64,000 bases of DNA. Origin: Pseudomonas sp. G2-4. GTDB lineage: Bacteria > Pseudomonadota > Gammaproteobacteria > Pseudomonadales > Pseudomonadaceae. The number at the start of each line of letters is the position of its first letter. The stretch's first letter is position 1. A program made the position numbers and the translations under genes. Of the stretch, positions 33,455-41,578 are shown piece after piece. The stretch lies in the NCBI RefSeq assembly GCF_030064125.1, contig NZ_CP125957.1, forward strand, positions 62,001 to 126,000, given 5' to 3'. The notes beneath the pieces are model-generated. The model searched no databases. It saw only the letters and a program-made list of their open reading frames with translations, and was not told where the DNA came from.

Positions 33455-34819
33455 ATGAGAATGGAAGTCAGTCGGCACGGCCCATTTGGCTGTGCCTTGA
33501 TAAGCGTTTTATTGAGCCCATCCATCAGCGCCACCCCCTCGTTGTCGCCGCAGATACCTTTCGATGTCACGGTTACCGGCGAGCATCCCACTCTGGTCAG
33601 TCTTCAGCGCGATTTCGATGACCTGTCATGGCAGACCTTCATCGCCTTGAGCTGGCCGGCGCTGGATAACGGTGAGCCGAATACCGGCACGCCTATCGGC
33701 AAGCAGGATGGCGCCACCGTGTGGGAAAGCTGGAAAGAGAGCTACCAGATTTTCCGCGCCAAGGGCCAGGCGCCGTTGCCCTGGAACGCATCGGCGACCC
33801 TCCCTGAAGCGTGCAAGTCGCTCAAGCCCGGTCGCCTGTTGCAACAGATGGGCAAGGTGCCCGATGTGCTGGACGAGTTTATCCAGCCCTTCGAGAGCGG
33901 CCCGCTGGTGGACCAGAACGGTACCTACACGCGCAACGAAATCGTGGTTAACCAATCGATGTTCAACGGCATCGTCGACAACGGCCTGTACAGCATCGAA
34001 GGCCAGCAGAAGTTCTTCGCCGCCAACCCGAACAACACCGTGGCCTTCAGTTGCGGCTCCACCGAGACCAAACAGGTCGGCGCGGTGATGGTCAAGGCGT
34101 CGTGGAAAGTGCTGGGCCCCAACGACAACCGCCAGGATTTCCACACTGTCGATGCACTGGTCTACACCCCGGGCAACAACGACCCGAGCCATGGGCCGAT
34201 TGTCGAGGAGTCGTGTGTGTCCGAGCCGGTCGGGTTGGTGGGATTGCACATGGTCCATAAGACCGCCAGCGCGGCGCAGTGGGTCTGGTCAACCTTTGAG
34301 CATGTCAAAAACGTGCCGGAAAAAACCACGCCTGTGGCCCAGCGGACGGGGCCTTATCTGTTCTACAACGCAGCCAGCAAAAGCGACATCAACCAGCCGC
34401 CGCCACGGCCATGGAACCCGGCGGTCAAGGCGACTCCCTCGCAGATCGTGCGGGAAGTGCCGCTGACCGACGCCACCAAGGCCCTGAACAGCACCTATCA
34501 GGCGCTGTTGCGTACGGTGAACCCACAGAGCGTCTGGGCGAACTATCAACTGATCAGTACCCAGTGGCCGTCAGATCCGCCCAAGAACTGCCAGGTATCG
34601 GCTGCCAACCCGCTGGGCAGTCCCGCCCCCTCGTTCCTCGCCAACGCCACGCTGGAAACCTACATCCAGGGCACCGTGCCCCAGGCGTCCTCCAGTTGCA
34701 TGGCGTGTCACGGCAATGCGGCGACCCATGTCACCGAATCACCGCGCACCAGCTTCGCGGATTTCACTTATTTGCTCGAACGCGCACAGTCCACCAGTGG
34801 ACAAGGAGCCAAGCAATGA
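33455..34819 (+). CDS. Exported monohaem cytochrome-like protein
   Basis: A 454-residue protein with an N-terminal Sec-like signal (FGCALISVLLSPSISA) and one CxxCH haem c motif near the C-terminus (SSCMACHGNAATHV, about residue 415). The large middle region is not a known cytochrome fold to me; it may be an enzyme or scaffold domain. The ATG at 33455 follows AAGGAGATG. Its TGA overlaps the ATG of the next gene, and that gene overlaps the GMC subunit gene, so the three form a tight operon. It is the likely electron acceptor for the flavin dehydrogenase, by analogy with three-subunit sorbitol and gluconate dehydrogenases. Confidence 0.75.
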   Translation: MRMEVSRHGPFGCALISVLLSPSISATPSLSPQIPFDVTVTGEHPTLVSLQRDFDDLSWQTFIALSWPALDNGEPNTGTPIGKQDGATVWESWKESYQIFRAKGQAPLPWNASATLPEACKSLKPGRLLQQMGKVPDVLDEFIQPFESGPLVDQNGTYTRNEIVVNQSMFNGIVDNGLYSIEGQQKFFAANPNNTVAFSCGSTETKQVGAVMVKASWKVLGPNDNRQDFHTVDALVYTPGNNDPSHGPIVEESCVSEPVGLVGLHMVHKTASAAQWVWSTFEHVKNVPEKTTPVAQRTGPYLFYNAASKSDINQPPPRPWNPAVKATPSQIVREVPLTDATKALNSTYQALLRTVNPQSVWANYQLISTQWPSDPPKNCQVSAANPLGSPAPSFLANATLETYIQGTVPQASSSCMACHGNAATHVTESPRTSFADFTYLLERAQSTSGQGAKQ

Positions 34820-35328
34820 GCAGCAATCTGGATAATTTCGTAGGCCTGTCGTCGGCCCTGATTGGCATCTCGGCGGATCGTTTGGCACCGCAGATCGACC
34901 CGGTCGGTTTGCCGCCGATTTTTCTCGATTACATCACTGCGCGAATCCCTTCCGCGGTGCTCAACACGCTGTTGACTCAATACGCCACGCTGGTGGCTGA
35001 CCAGGTACCGCCCGACCAGATCGCCCAGCAGATACTGAAGTTCAACATGCAACCGACGATTCCAGACACCGTGCTGGCAGCGCGCTCGATCATGAAGCTG
35101 TGGTTGTTGGGCGTCTGGTATCAACCGTTCGATATGGCGCCTTTCAAGAAAGATGATTCGGCGGTGGTGTCCGATCAGGCCTACATCCACAGCTGGGCCT
35201 GGAAAATCGCCCAGGCCCACCCGATGGGCTACAGCGAATCGTTTTTTGGGTATTGGCAAAGCGCGCCCTCCAGCCTTGAAGATTTGACCGGCGTATCCGC
35301 CAACGGACAGCAAGGAGCGTTGTCATGA
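34816..35328 (+). CDS. Small subunit of membrane-bound dehydrogenase
   Basis: A 170-residue protein like the small (gamma) subunits of FAD-dependent sugar/polyol dehydrogenases, recognised by LAARSIMKLWLLGVWYQP and the C-terminal WKIAQAHPMGYSESFFGYW. In relatives this subunit carries a Tat signal and helps to fold and export the flavoprotein; here no twin-arginine motif is present (N-terminus MSSNLDNFVGLSSALIG). Start and stop overlap the neighbouring genes by four bases (ATGA on both sides), showing translational coupling. Confidence 0.75.
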   Translation: MSSNLDNFVGLSSALIGISADRLAPQIDPVGLPPIFLDYITARIPSAVLNTLLTQYATLVADQVPPDQIAQQILKFNMQPTIPDTVLAARSIMKLWLLGVWYQPFDMAPFKKDDSAVVSDQAYIHSWAWKIAQAHPMGYSESFFGYWQSAPSSLEDLTGVSANGQQGALS

Positions 35329-37526
35329 GTACCGAACAAGCCGAAGTGGTGATCGTTGGCGCAGGTCTGGCCGGTAGCATCATTGCCTATCAGTTGGGCA
35401 TGGCCGGTATTGATGTACTAGTACTCGAATCGGGGCCGGAGATACCGGTCAATCGTGCTCAGTATCTGGAGCGTTTCTATACCGCGACGCTGAAAACCCC
35501 TGAGTCACCCTATCCCCCGAGTACGACGCTAGACCGACACCTCACCGGGCCGGCCAAACTGAACGCTCCGCGCGCGACCATTGCCGATCTGCTCAATGAC
35601 AACTGGAACAATCCGGCGGTCAGCTACTTGGTACAAAAGGGCCCGCTGCCCTTCACGAGTACTTATGAACGAGTAGGTGGCGGCACGACATGGCATTGGG
35701 TCGGAACCTGTCTACGCATGGTGCCGAACGATTTTCGTTTGAGGTCGAAATATGGCGTCGGGGTGGACTGGCCGATTGGTTATGACGATCTGCAAAGCGC
35801 CTACTGCCGGGCGGAAGCGGAAATCGGGGTGTCGGCCAACGTCGCTGACCAAGCCTATCTGGGCATGACCTTTCCTGAGGGTTATGCGTTCCCGATGCGC
35901 AGCATTCCGTTATCCCTGGTCGATGGCAGCTTTGTCACCGCCGTCACGGGGCAGACGTTCGATAATTTGCCGCTGGTGGTCAGCCCGACGCCGGCCGGGC
36001 GCAACTCTGAGCCTTATGCCGGGCGCCGGGTATGCGCCGGTAACACCAACTGCACGCCGATCTGCCCGATCCAGGCCAAGTACGACGCCACCGTGACCAT
36101 GAACAAGGCGTTGAACACTGGCAAGGTCCGAGTGCTTTATCGGACCGTGGCCAGCAAGGTAACCGTTGGCGTCGACGGCAACGTCAATGGCATCGAGTTC
36201 ATGCAGTATCAGTTGGAAGACGGTCCCAATACTGGAACAGGCGTGGCCGTTGCACAGCGCTATGTGATCGCCGCCCATGCGATCGAAACACCGAAACTGT
36301 TGCTCAACTCCAAGACTGACGTTTGGTCCAAGGGCGTCGCCAACAGCAGCGGCCAAGTAGGCCGCAGCCTGGCTGACCATCCCATTTATCTGGCCTGGGG
36401 GCTGATGCCCGAGGGCAAGGCGATTTTTCCTTATCGGGGACCGCTATCGACGGCTGGCATTGAAAGCCTGCGCGACGGCGCCTTTCGCAGCGACCGCGCG
36501 GCTTGGCGTATCGAGATTGGCAACGAAGGTTGGAACTGGCCTGCCGGTGACCCCTACACCACAGTGGCTGACTTTATCGACGGGACGAACATTGGGAAGA
36601 CCAACCCGAGTAACACATTGCTATCGGGAACGGCGCTGGTGCGCAAGCTCAACGACGTCTTCACCCGCCAGTTCCGGATTGGCTTTTTAGTGGAGCAGGT
36701 GGAGGAGGATCCCGATCACTCCGACAGCTATATCCAGCCCTCGACGGATAACCTCACGGATGGGCTCGGCATTGTTCGGCCGGAAATCCACTACAACCTC
36801 TCCCCGTACACCAGGAAAGGTTTCCAGCAGGCGAAAATATTGGCGACGCATATCATCGAGGATTTGCTCGGTGCCCAGGAACTGACGGACATCATCGGGC
36901 CTGGATGCTTCACTTACGATGAGGTGCCCTACAGCTTCCAGGGCGCCGGTCACCTGATGGGGACTTACCGCATGGGCGATGACCCCAAAAAGTCGGTCGT
37001 GGATAAATACCAGCGCAGTTGGGACCACAAGAACCTGTTCCTGGTGGGCGATGGCGTCTTCCCGAGTACCGGGACCTCGAACCCAAGCCTGACAATCGCC
37101 GCGTTGTCATTCCAGGCCGGGGATACGTTGGCCAATGACCTGCGGGCGGTCACAATGCAGGTTCAATCCAACATTGCCTGGCAGGGCACCGGCGTGCAGG
37201 TCAACGAGCTGGTACCGCGCGTGGTTCGCTACGTCAGTGGGCTATGGTGTGCCAGCCCGCAAGGCGGCAATGTCGATGGAAATGGCGGTTCGAGGCACAT
37301 CGACTACAGCAGCTATGCCTTGCCCGGTGCCGCCGAAGGCGCCTTGATCGGTCGTGTGGGCATTGGTGGCAAGCCGTTCTTGGTGGGTGATCTGGCGCAG
37401 GTGCCGGGCGACCAGCAAGGGGAACTGCAACTGTGCATCAACGATGACCTGACCGGGCAGCACGGGTCTGGCTTGAAAGATAACACCGGTGCGCTGACGA
37501 TTCGGGTCGAGTTTGGCACCCTGTAA
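35325..37526 (+). CDS. GMC oxidoreductase with C-terminal LecA-like domain
   Basis: A 733-residue protein. Residues 1 to about 595 form a GMC-family FAD dehydrogenase: dinucleotide-binding VVIVGAGLAGSIIAYQLG, VGGGTTWHW for FAD contact and the C-terminal GDGVFPSTGTSNPSLTIAAL. A cysteine-bearing segment (CAGNTNCTPICPIQAKYD) is typical for the large subunits that pass electrons to cytochrome c. Residues about 610-733 are extra and resemble the PA-IL (LecA) galactose-binding lectin, from IAWQGTGVQVNE to GELQLCINDDLTGQ and DNTGALTIRVEF. The gene is third in the operon. The sugar or alcohol substrate is unknown; the added domain suggests a carbohydrate-bearing substrate or surface. Confidence 0.8.
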   Translation: MSTEQAEVVIVGAGLAGSIIAYQLGMAGIDVLVLESGPEIPVNRAQYLERFYTATLKTPESPYPPSTTLDRHLTGPAKLNAPRATIADLLNDNWNNPAVSYLVQKGPLPFTSTYERVGGGTTWHWVGTCLRMVPNDFRLRSKYGVGVDWPIGYDDLQSAYCRAEAEIGVSANVADQAYLGMTFPEGYAFPMRSIPLSLVDGSFVTAVTGQTFDNLPLVVSPTPAGRNSEPYAGRRVCAGNTNCTPICPIQAKYDATVTMNKALNTGKVRVLYRTVASKVTVGVDGNVNGIEFMQYQLEDGPNTGTGVAVAQRYVIAAHAIETPKLLLNSKTDVWSKGVANSSGQVGRSLADHPIYLAWGLMPEGKAIFPYRGPLSTAGIESLRDGAFRSDRAAWRIEIGNEGWNWPAGDPYTTVADFIDGTNIGKTNPSNTLLSGTALVRKLNDVFTRQFRIGFLVEQVEEDPDHSDSYIQPSTDNLTDGLGIVRPEIHYNLSPYTRKGFQQAKILATHIIEDLLGAQELTDIIGPGCFTYDEVPYSFQGAGHLMGTYRMGDDPKKSVVDKYQRSWDHKNLFLVGDGVFPSTGTSNPSLTIAALSFQAGDTLANDLRAVTMQVQSNIAWQGTGVQVNELVPRVVRYVSGLWCASPQGGNVDGNGGSRHIDYSSYALPGAAEGALIGRVGIGGKPFLVGDLAQVPGDQQGELQLCINDDLTGQHGSGLKDNTGALTIRVEFGTL

Positions 37527-37550
37527 CGCCTGAGCGGTAAGGCCTAACTC

Positions 37551-37641
37551 CTGTGGGAGCGAGCTTGCTCGCGATAGCGGTGGGTCAGTCGACACGGATG
37601 TGTCTGACCGAGCGCAATCGCGAGCAAGCTCGCTCCCACAG
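37551..37641. repeat. REP pair, first family
   Basis: Inverted GGGAGCGAGCTTGCTC palindromes between the GMC gene and a convergent gene. Confidence 0.9.
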
Positions 37642-37656
37642 AGGGGCATTGTTTTT

Positions 37657-38181
37657 TCACGCCGCCGAACGCTGGTTGCGCAACGCCACCGGCCCGACGC
37701 GCTCTTCAATGGCCCGCTTCAGATCGCTCCTGAGCCCCAGCAGGAAACCCGCTTCCACCACCACGAACAACGGCCCGACAATCAGCCCGCTGAGGTCGTC
37801 GACGAACGCCGGTTTGCGCCCCTCGTAATAGTGACCGACAAACTGGATCACCCAACCCACCACGAACATTCCCAGGCCACTGCCCAGCCATACCGCCGTG
37901 CTTTGCGCGGCCAGTGTCTGGCCCAGCCATACCGCCAGGCCCAGCAGCACCGTCATCAGCACGCCCAGGCGCACTTCCAGGCGCAGATAGAAGCCGGCAC
38001 TGGCCACGGCCACCAGCAACGCCGGCGACACCAGCACTGCACCCATCGGCCACCCGGGTCGTGACAGCAGCACCGCGACGGCGATGAAGATCAGCGGAAT
38101 ACCGATGAAATGGCTGGCGATGTTCCGCGGGTCGCGGTGGTACGCGGCATATTGACTGAGATGATCGACGAGGCTTTTCAT
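37657..38181 (-). CDS. DUF962/Mpo1-like membrane protein
   Basis: A 174-residue protein of the DUF962 (YGL010w/Mpo1) family. The conserved N-terminal motif YAAYHRDPRNIASHFIGIP and the second His motif QFVGHYYEGRKPA are present; in yeast Mpo1 these histidines hold iron for alpha-oxidation of 2-hydroxy fatty acids. Four to five membrane helices lie between (PLIFIAVAVLLSR, GAVLVSPALLVAVASAGFYL, GVLMTVLLGLAVWLG). A bacterial function is not firmly known. The ATG at 38181 is chosen by homology of the start MKSLVDHLSQYA. It is divergent from the Crp/Fnr regulator, with 87 bp between the starts. Confidence 0.8.
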   Translation of the reverse strand: MKSLVDHLSQYAAYHRDPRNIASHFIGIPLIFIAVAVLLSRPGWPMGAVLVSPALLVAVASAGFYLRLEVRLGVLMTVLLGLAVWLGQTLAAQSTAVWLGSGLGMFVVGWVIQFVGHYYEGRKPAFVDDLSGLIVGPLFVVVEAGFLLGLRSDLKRAIEERVGPVALRNQRSAA

Positions 38182-38268
38182 TGTTGTTCCTCCTGAGGTG
38201 ATGCCTGCATGATGCCCAGGTTCCACACGGTGTTCTGTCAGCTAGCCGACACTTGTCCCGGAGTTTCC

Positions 38269-38955
38269 ATGAACGCGCATCCCTGGCACTCGCACCTGAT
38301 GGCCGGTCACTGGTACAGCCATTTGCCTGTTGAGTTACAGAATAGTCTGCTGCAGATATCGCGGGTGCGCCGTCTGCCGGCGGGCCATCGGCTGTTCCAG
38401 CGTGGCGATCCTCCTTGCGGCATGTACGCTGTGCTGGAAGGCGCGGTGCGAGTCGGTTCGGTGAACGAGCAGGGCAAGGAGGCGCTGCTGAGCGTAGTGG
38501 AAGCCCCCCACTGGTTCGGCGAAATCTGCCTGTTCGATGGCCAGCCGCGTACCCATGATGCGGTGGTTGTGGGCCAGTGCACGTTGCTGCACTTGCCTCA
38601 AGCAGCATTACTGACGTTCCTGGAGCAGCAGCCGCACTATTGGCGGCATCTTGCGCTGCTGATGAGCCACAAACTGCGCCTGACGTTCATCAACCTCGAA
38701 CAATTGAGCCTGATGCCCGCCCCGGCCCGGGTGGTCCACCGCTTGCTGCAGATCGCCCAAGGTTACGGCGAAATCGAACCGGCGCGCCGAGTCCTGCAAC
38801 TGCCCCAGGAACAACTGGCGCTGATGCTTTCGCTGTCACGCCAGACCACCAACCAGATCCTCAAGGACTTGCAGGCCCAGGGCATTCTTCACCTGGGTTA
38901 TGGCGAGATCGAAATTCTCGACATTGAGCGGTTGCGGGCGCTGACCACAATCTGA
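38269..38955 (+). CDS. Crp/Fnr-family transcription regulator
   Basis: A 228-residue regulator. The N-terminal cyclic-nucleotide-binding-like domain contains RLFQRGDPPCGMYAVLEGAV and EAPHWFGEICLFDGQPRTHDA, lacking the Arg-Ala pair arrangement typical of cAMP-binding Crp; no Cys cluster for an iron-sulfur centre as in Fnr is seen. The C-terminal helix-turn-helix is LPQEQLALMLSLSRQTTNQI. The effector is not identifiable. It is divergent from the DUF962 gene and may regulate it. The ATG at 38269 follows CGGAG. Confidence 0.85.
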   Translation: MNAHPWHSHLMAGHWYSHLPVELQNSLLQISRVRRLPAGHRLFQRGDPPCGMYAVLEGAVRVGSVNEQGKEALLSVVEAPHWFGEICLFDGQPRTHDAVVVGQCTLLHLPQAALLTFLEQQPHYWRHLALLMSHKLRLTFINLEQLSLMPAPARVVHRLLQIAQGYGEIEPARRVLQLPQEQLALMLSLSRQTTNQILKDLQAQGILHLGYGEIEILDIERLRALTTI

Positions 38956-38969
38956 AACCGACCTGAACC

Positions 38970-39157
38970 CTGTGGGAGCGAGCTTGCTCGCGAAGGCGAC
39001 AGGTCAGTCGACATCAATATTGACGCATACATCCTGTGGCGAGGGAGCTTGCTCCCGCTGGCCTGCGCAGCAGGCCCTTGCATGTCTATAGGCGGATCGC
39101 ATTGGCCGGTTTTGCGACTGCTGCGCAGCCGAGCGGGAGCAAGCTCCCTCGCCACAG
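38970..39157. repeat. REP cluster, both families
   Basis: One first-family REP (38970-39000) followed by an inverted second-family pair with GGCGAGGGAGCTTGCTCCC cores (39034-39157). It fills the spacer between the Crp/Fnr gene and the convergent AraC-type gene. Confidence 0.9.
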
Positions 39158-39208
39158 GGTCGGGGTTGTCTGGGCGAATGTCATCGCTAGCCCAGCCAAC
39201 GCAAACCC

Positions 39209-40213
39209 CTAGTGCAACCCCTCCCGAAACTGCCCCGGCGTCATCCCGGTCCAGCGTTTGAACGCGCGGCTGAAGCTGCTGGTGTCGGCAAATCCCACCA
39301 GGTAACTGACCTCACTCAGCGAGCAGTGCGGATCACGCAGGTGCAGCAACGCCAGGTTTTCCCGGCACTCATTGAGCAGCGCGTCGAAGCGACAGCCTTC
39401 GTCGGCCAGGTGCCGTTGCAGGCTGCGCAGGCTCAGGTGCATGGCCTGGGCGATACGTTCGGCGCTGGGCTCGCCTTCGGGCAGTTGGGCCTCGATGGCT
39501 GCCCGCACCTTGCGCTCCCAGGTCAGCGGCTTGAGCTGCGCGAGGGTGCGTTCGAGCACCGTTTCGTTGTGTTCGGCCAGCTCCGGGTTGGCGTCGTCCA
39601 GGTGGCTGTCGAAATCCGTGAGGTCGAACTCCAGGCAATCCTGCGCGGCACCAAAATGCACTGGCGAACGGAACACTTTGTGCCAGGGGCCGGGATCCAT
39701 TGGCTCCGGGCGCCGCAGGTACACCGCCAGCGGTGCGTAATCTCGGCCCAGCCGGTTGCGACAGGTGCGCACATAAATCGCCGCGAACGCGTCGATGGCT
39801 TCAAAGGCCGGCGCCGGTCGGCCCTGGGGCACATCCAGGCTGAAGCGGTAGCGGTCTTCGCCGCGACTCAGTTGCAGCGTCAGCGCATCGCTGACCACCG
39901 GGTGATACCGCACGATCCGTTCGAACACTTCTCGCAGGCTGCCGCTTGCCACCAGGGCGTAACCCAGCGCATGAAACGTGGTGGGGCTGACGAAACGCGA
40001 GACCCGCAAGCCGATGGCCGGGTCGTTGCTGGCCTGCACCGCCAATGTCCACAGGCGGGTGGTGGCCGAGAGTGGGTAACGGGCATTCGGGTCGTCCATC
40101 CACTGTGGATCGAGGCCAGCCTCGACGCACAGGGCGTGGCTGTCCAGGCCCAGCGCATCGAGCTGTTTGCGCAGGGCGCGGGTCCAGCTGGCGAGGGAGG
40201 TCGGTTCAGTCAT
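39209..40213 (-). CDS. AraC-family regulator of the OruR/ArgR-like type
   Basis: A 334-residue protein with an N-terminal effector domain of the Arabinose_bd (PF12625) type, seen in NDPAIGLRVSRFVSPTTFHALGYAL and the RYHPVVSDALTL region, and a C-terminal double helix-turn-helix (SAERIAQAMHLSLRSLQRHLADEG and SEVSYLVGFADTSSFSRAFKRWTG). It is divergent from a fatty acid desaturase gene across a 100-bp gap and is most likely its regulator; a fatty-acid or lipid effector is inference. The ATG at 40213 is the only good start. Confidence 0.85.
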   Translation of the reverse strand: MTEPTSLASWTRALRKQLDALGLDSHALCVEAGLDPQWMDDPNARYPLSATTRLWTLAVQASNDPAIGLRVSRFVSPTTFHALGYALVASGSLREVFERIVRYHPVVSDALTLQLSRGEDRYRFSLDVPQGRPAPAFEAIDAFAAIYVRTCRNRLGRDYAPLAVYLRRPEPMDPGPWHKVFRSPVHFGAAQDCLEFDLTDFDSHLDDANPELAEHNETVLERTLAQLKPLTWERKVRAAIEAQLPEGEPSAERIAQAMHLSLRSLQRHLADEGCRFDALLNECRENLALLHLRDPHCSLSEVSYLVGFADTSSFSRAFKRWTGMTPGQFREGLH

Positions 40214-40313
40214 GACGATTGGCGCTTGCGGTCAACAGGTTGGCGTTTACGGCTACCACCCCATGGGACAACGCCCGGCAGGATGTGCACATCTCTAACA
40301 GAGGATGTAAGCC

Positions 40314-41387
40314 ATGCACGGCACTTGCGCAAGCCCCGAGCGATTGAATGCACAACAGCGATCCGCCCATATTCGCCAGGTGGTCCTGGCCCGGGGCGAT
40401 GAACTGCGCCAGCGCTATCCGATTTTGCGCCACCAGGATGTGTTGGGCGCGGGCATCCTGGCGTTCGCCCTGGCCGGGATGATCGGTTCGGCGCTGCTCT
40501 ACATCAATGGTCACCTGGCCGGGTGGGCGTGCTTGCTGCTCAACGCTTTTTTCGCGTCCCTGACCCACGAGCTGGAACACGACCTGATCCACAGCATGTA
40601 TTTTCGCAAGCAACGCCTGCCCCACAACCTGATGATGGGCCTGGTGTGGCTCGCGCGACCGAGCACCATCAATCCGTGGATCCGTCGCCACCTGCACCTC
40701 AACCATCACAAGGTGTCCGGCAGCGAGGCCGACATGGAAGAGCGTGCCATCACCAACGGCGAGCCCTGGGGGTTGGCGCGGTTGCTGATGGTCGGCGACA
40801 ACGTCATGTCGGCGTTCATCCGCCTCTTACGGGCCAAGACCTGGGCACACAAGCGCAGCATCCTCAAGCGCACCCTGAAGGTTTATTTCCCGCTGGCGCT
40901 GCTGCATTGGGGCGCCTGGTATGTGTTTCTCGGTTTTCATGGGGCCAACGGCGTCGCGGGCCTGCTGGGTACTTCGATGGATTGGTCTACGACCACGTTG
41001 TCGGTCATGCACGTGATCGACATCGCGGCGGTGGTGATCATCGGGCCGAATGTATTGCGCACTTTTTGCCTGCACTTCATCAGCTCGAACATGCACTACT
41101 ACGGCGACATCGAGCCGGGCAATGTCATCCAACAGACCCAGGTACTCAACCCTTGGTGGTTGTGGCCGTTGCAGGCGTTCTGCTTCAACTTCGGCAGCAG
41201 CCACGGGGTCCATCATTTCGTGGTGAAGGAGCCGTTCTACATTCGCCAACTGACGGTGCCGGTGGCTCACAAGGTGATGCGGGAGATGGGTGTGCGGTTC
41301 AATGACTTCGGCACGTTCGGGCGGGCGAATCGGTTTGTGGGCGAGGAGGGGGCGGTGCGTGAGGAAGGGGATGCGGTTCGGGTTTGA
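40314..41387 (+). CDS. Membrane fatty acid desaturase/hydroxylase family
   Basis: A 357-residue integral membrane protein of the histidine-box desaturase superfamily. The iron-binding motifs are HELEHD, HLHLNHH and HGVHH, all present in the usual order. Membrane helices include LGAGILAFALAGMIGSALLY and WACLLLNAFFASLT. The substrate, either acyl lipid or hydrocarbon, cannot be named. The ATG at 40314 follows GAGGA. An AraC-type regulator is divergent from it; the C-terminal 40 residues are charged and probably unstructured. Confidence 0.85.
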   Translation: MHGTCASPERLNAQQRSAHIRQVVLARGDELRQRYPILRHQDVLGAGILAFALAGMIGSALLYINGHLAGWACLLLNAFFASLTHELEHDLIHSMYFRKQRLPHNLMMGLVWLARPSTINPWIRRHLHLNHHKVSGSEADMEERAITNGEPWGLARLLMVGDNVMSAFIRLLRAKTWAHKRSILKRTLKVYFPLALLHWGAWYVFLGFHGANGVAGLLGTSMDWSTTTLSVMHVIDIAAVVIIGPNVLRTFCLHFISSNMHYYGDIEPGNVIQQTQVLNPWWLWPLQAFCFNFGSSHGVHHFVVKEPFYIRQLTVPVAHKVMREMGVRFNDFGTFGRANRFVGEEGAVREEGDAVRV

Positions 41388-41420
41388 AGCGCACCCCTTA
41401 ATGGATGAAAAACACAACCT

Positions 41421-41564
41421 TGTGGCGAGGGAGCTTGCTCCCGCTCGGCTGCGCAGCAGTCGCAAAATCAGGCAGCGCGGTCTGCCTGAGGAACTGCTGG
41501 GGGCCTGCAGCCCCAAAAAGCAGGGCCGCTGCGCGTCCAGCGGGAGCAAGTTCCCTCGCCACAG
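41421..41564. repeat. REP pair, second family
   Basis: Inverted GGCGAGGGAGCTTGCTCCC palindromes with inner GC-rich hairpin sequences between convergent genes (desaturase and TonB receptor). Confidence 0.9.
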
Positions 41565-41578
41565 GGAACGGGGTGCGA

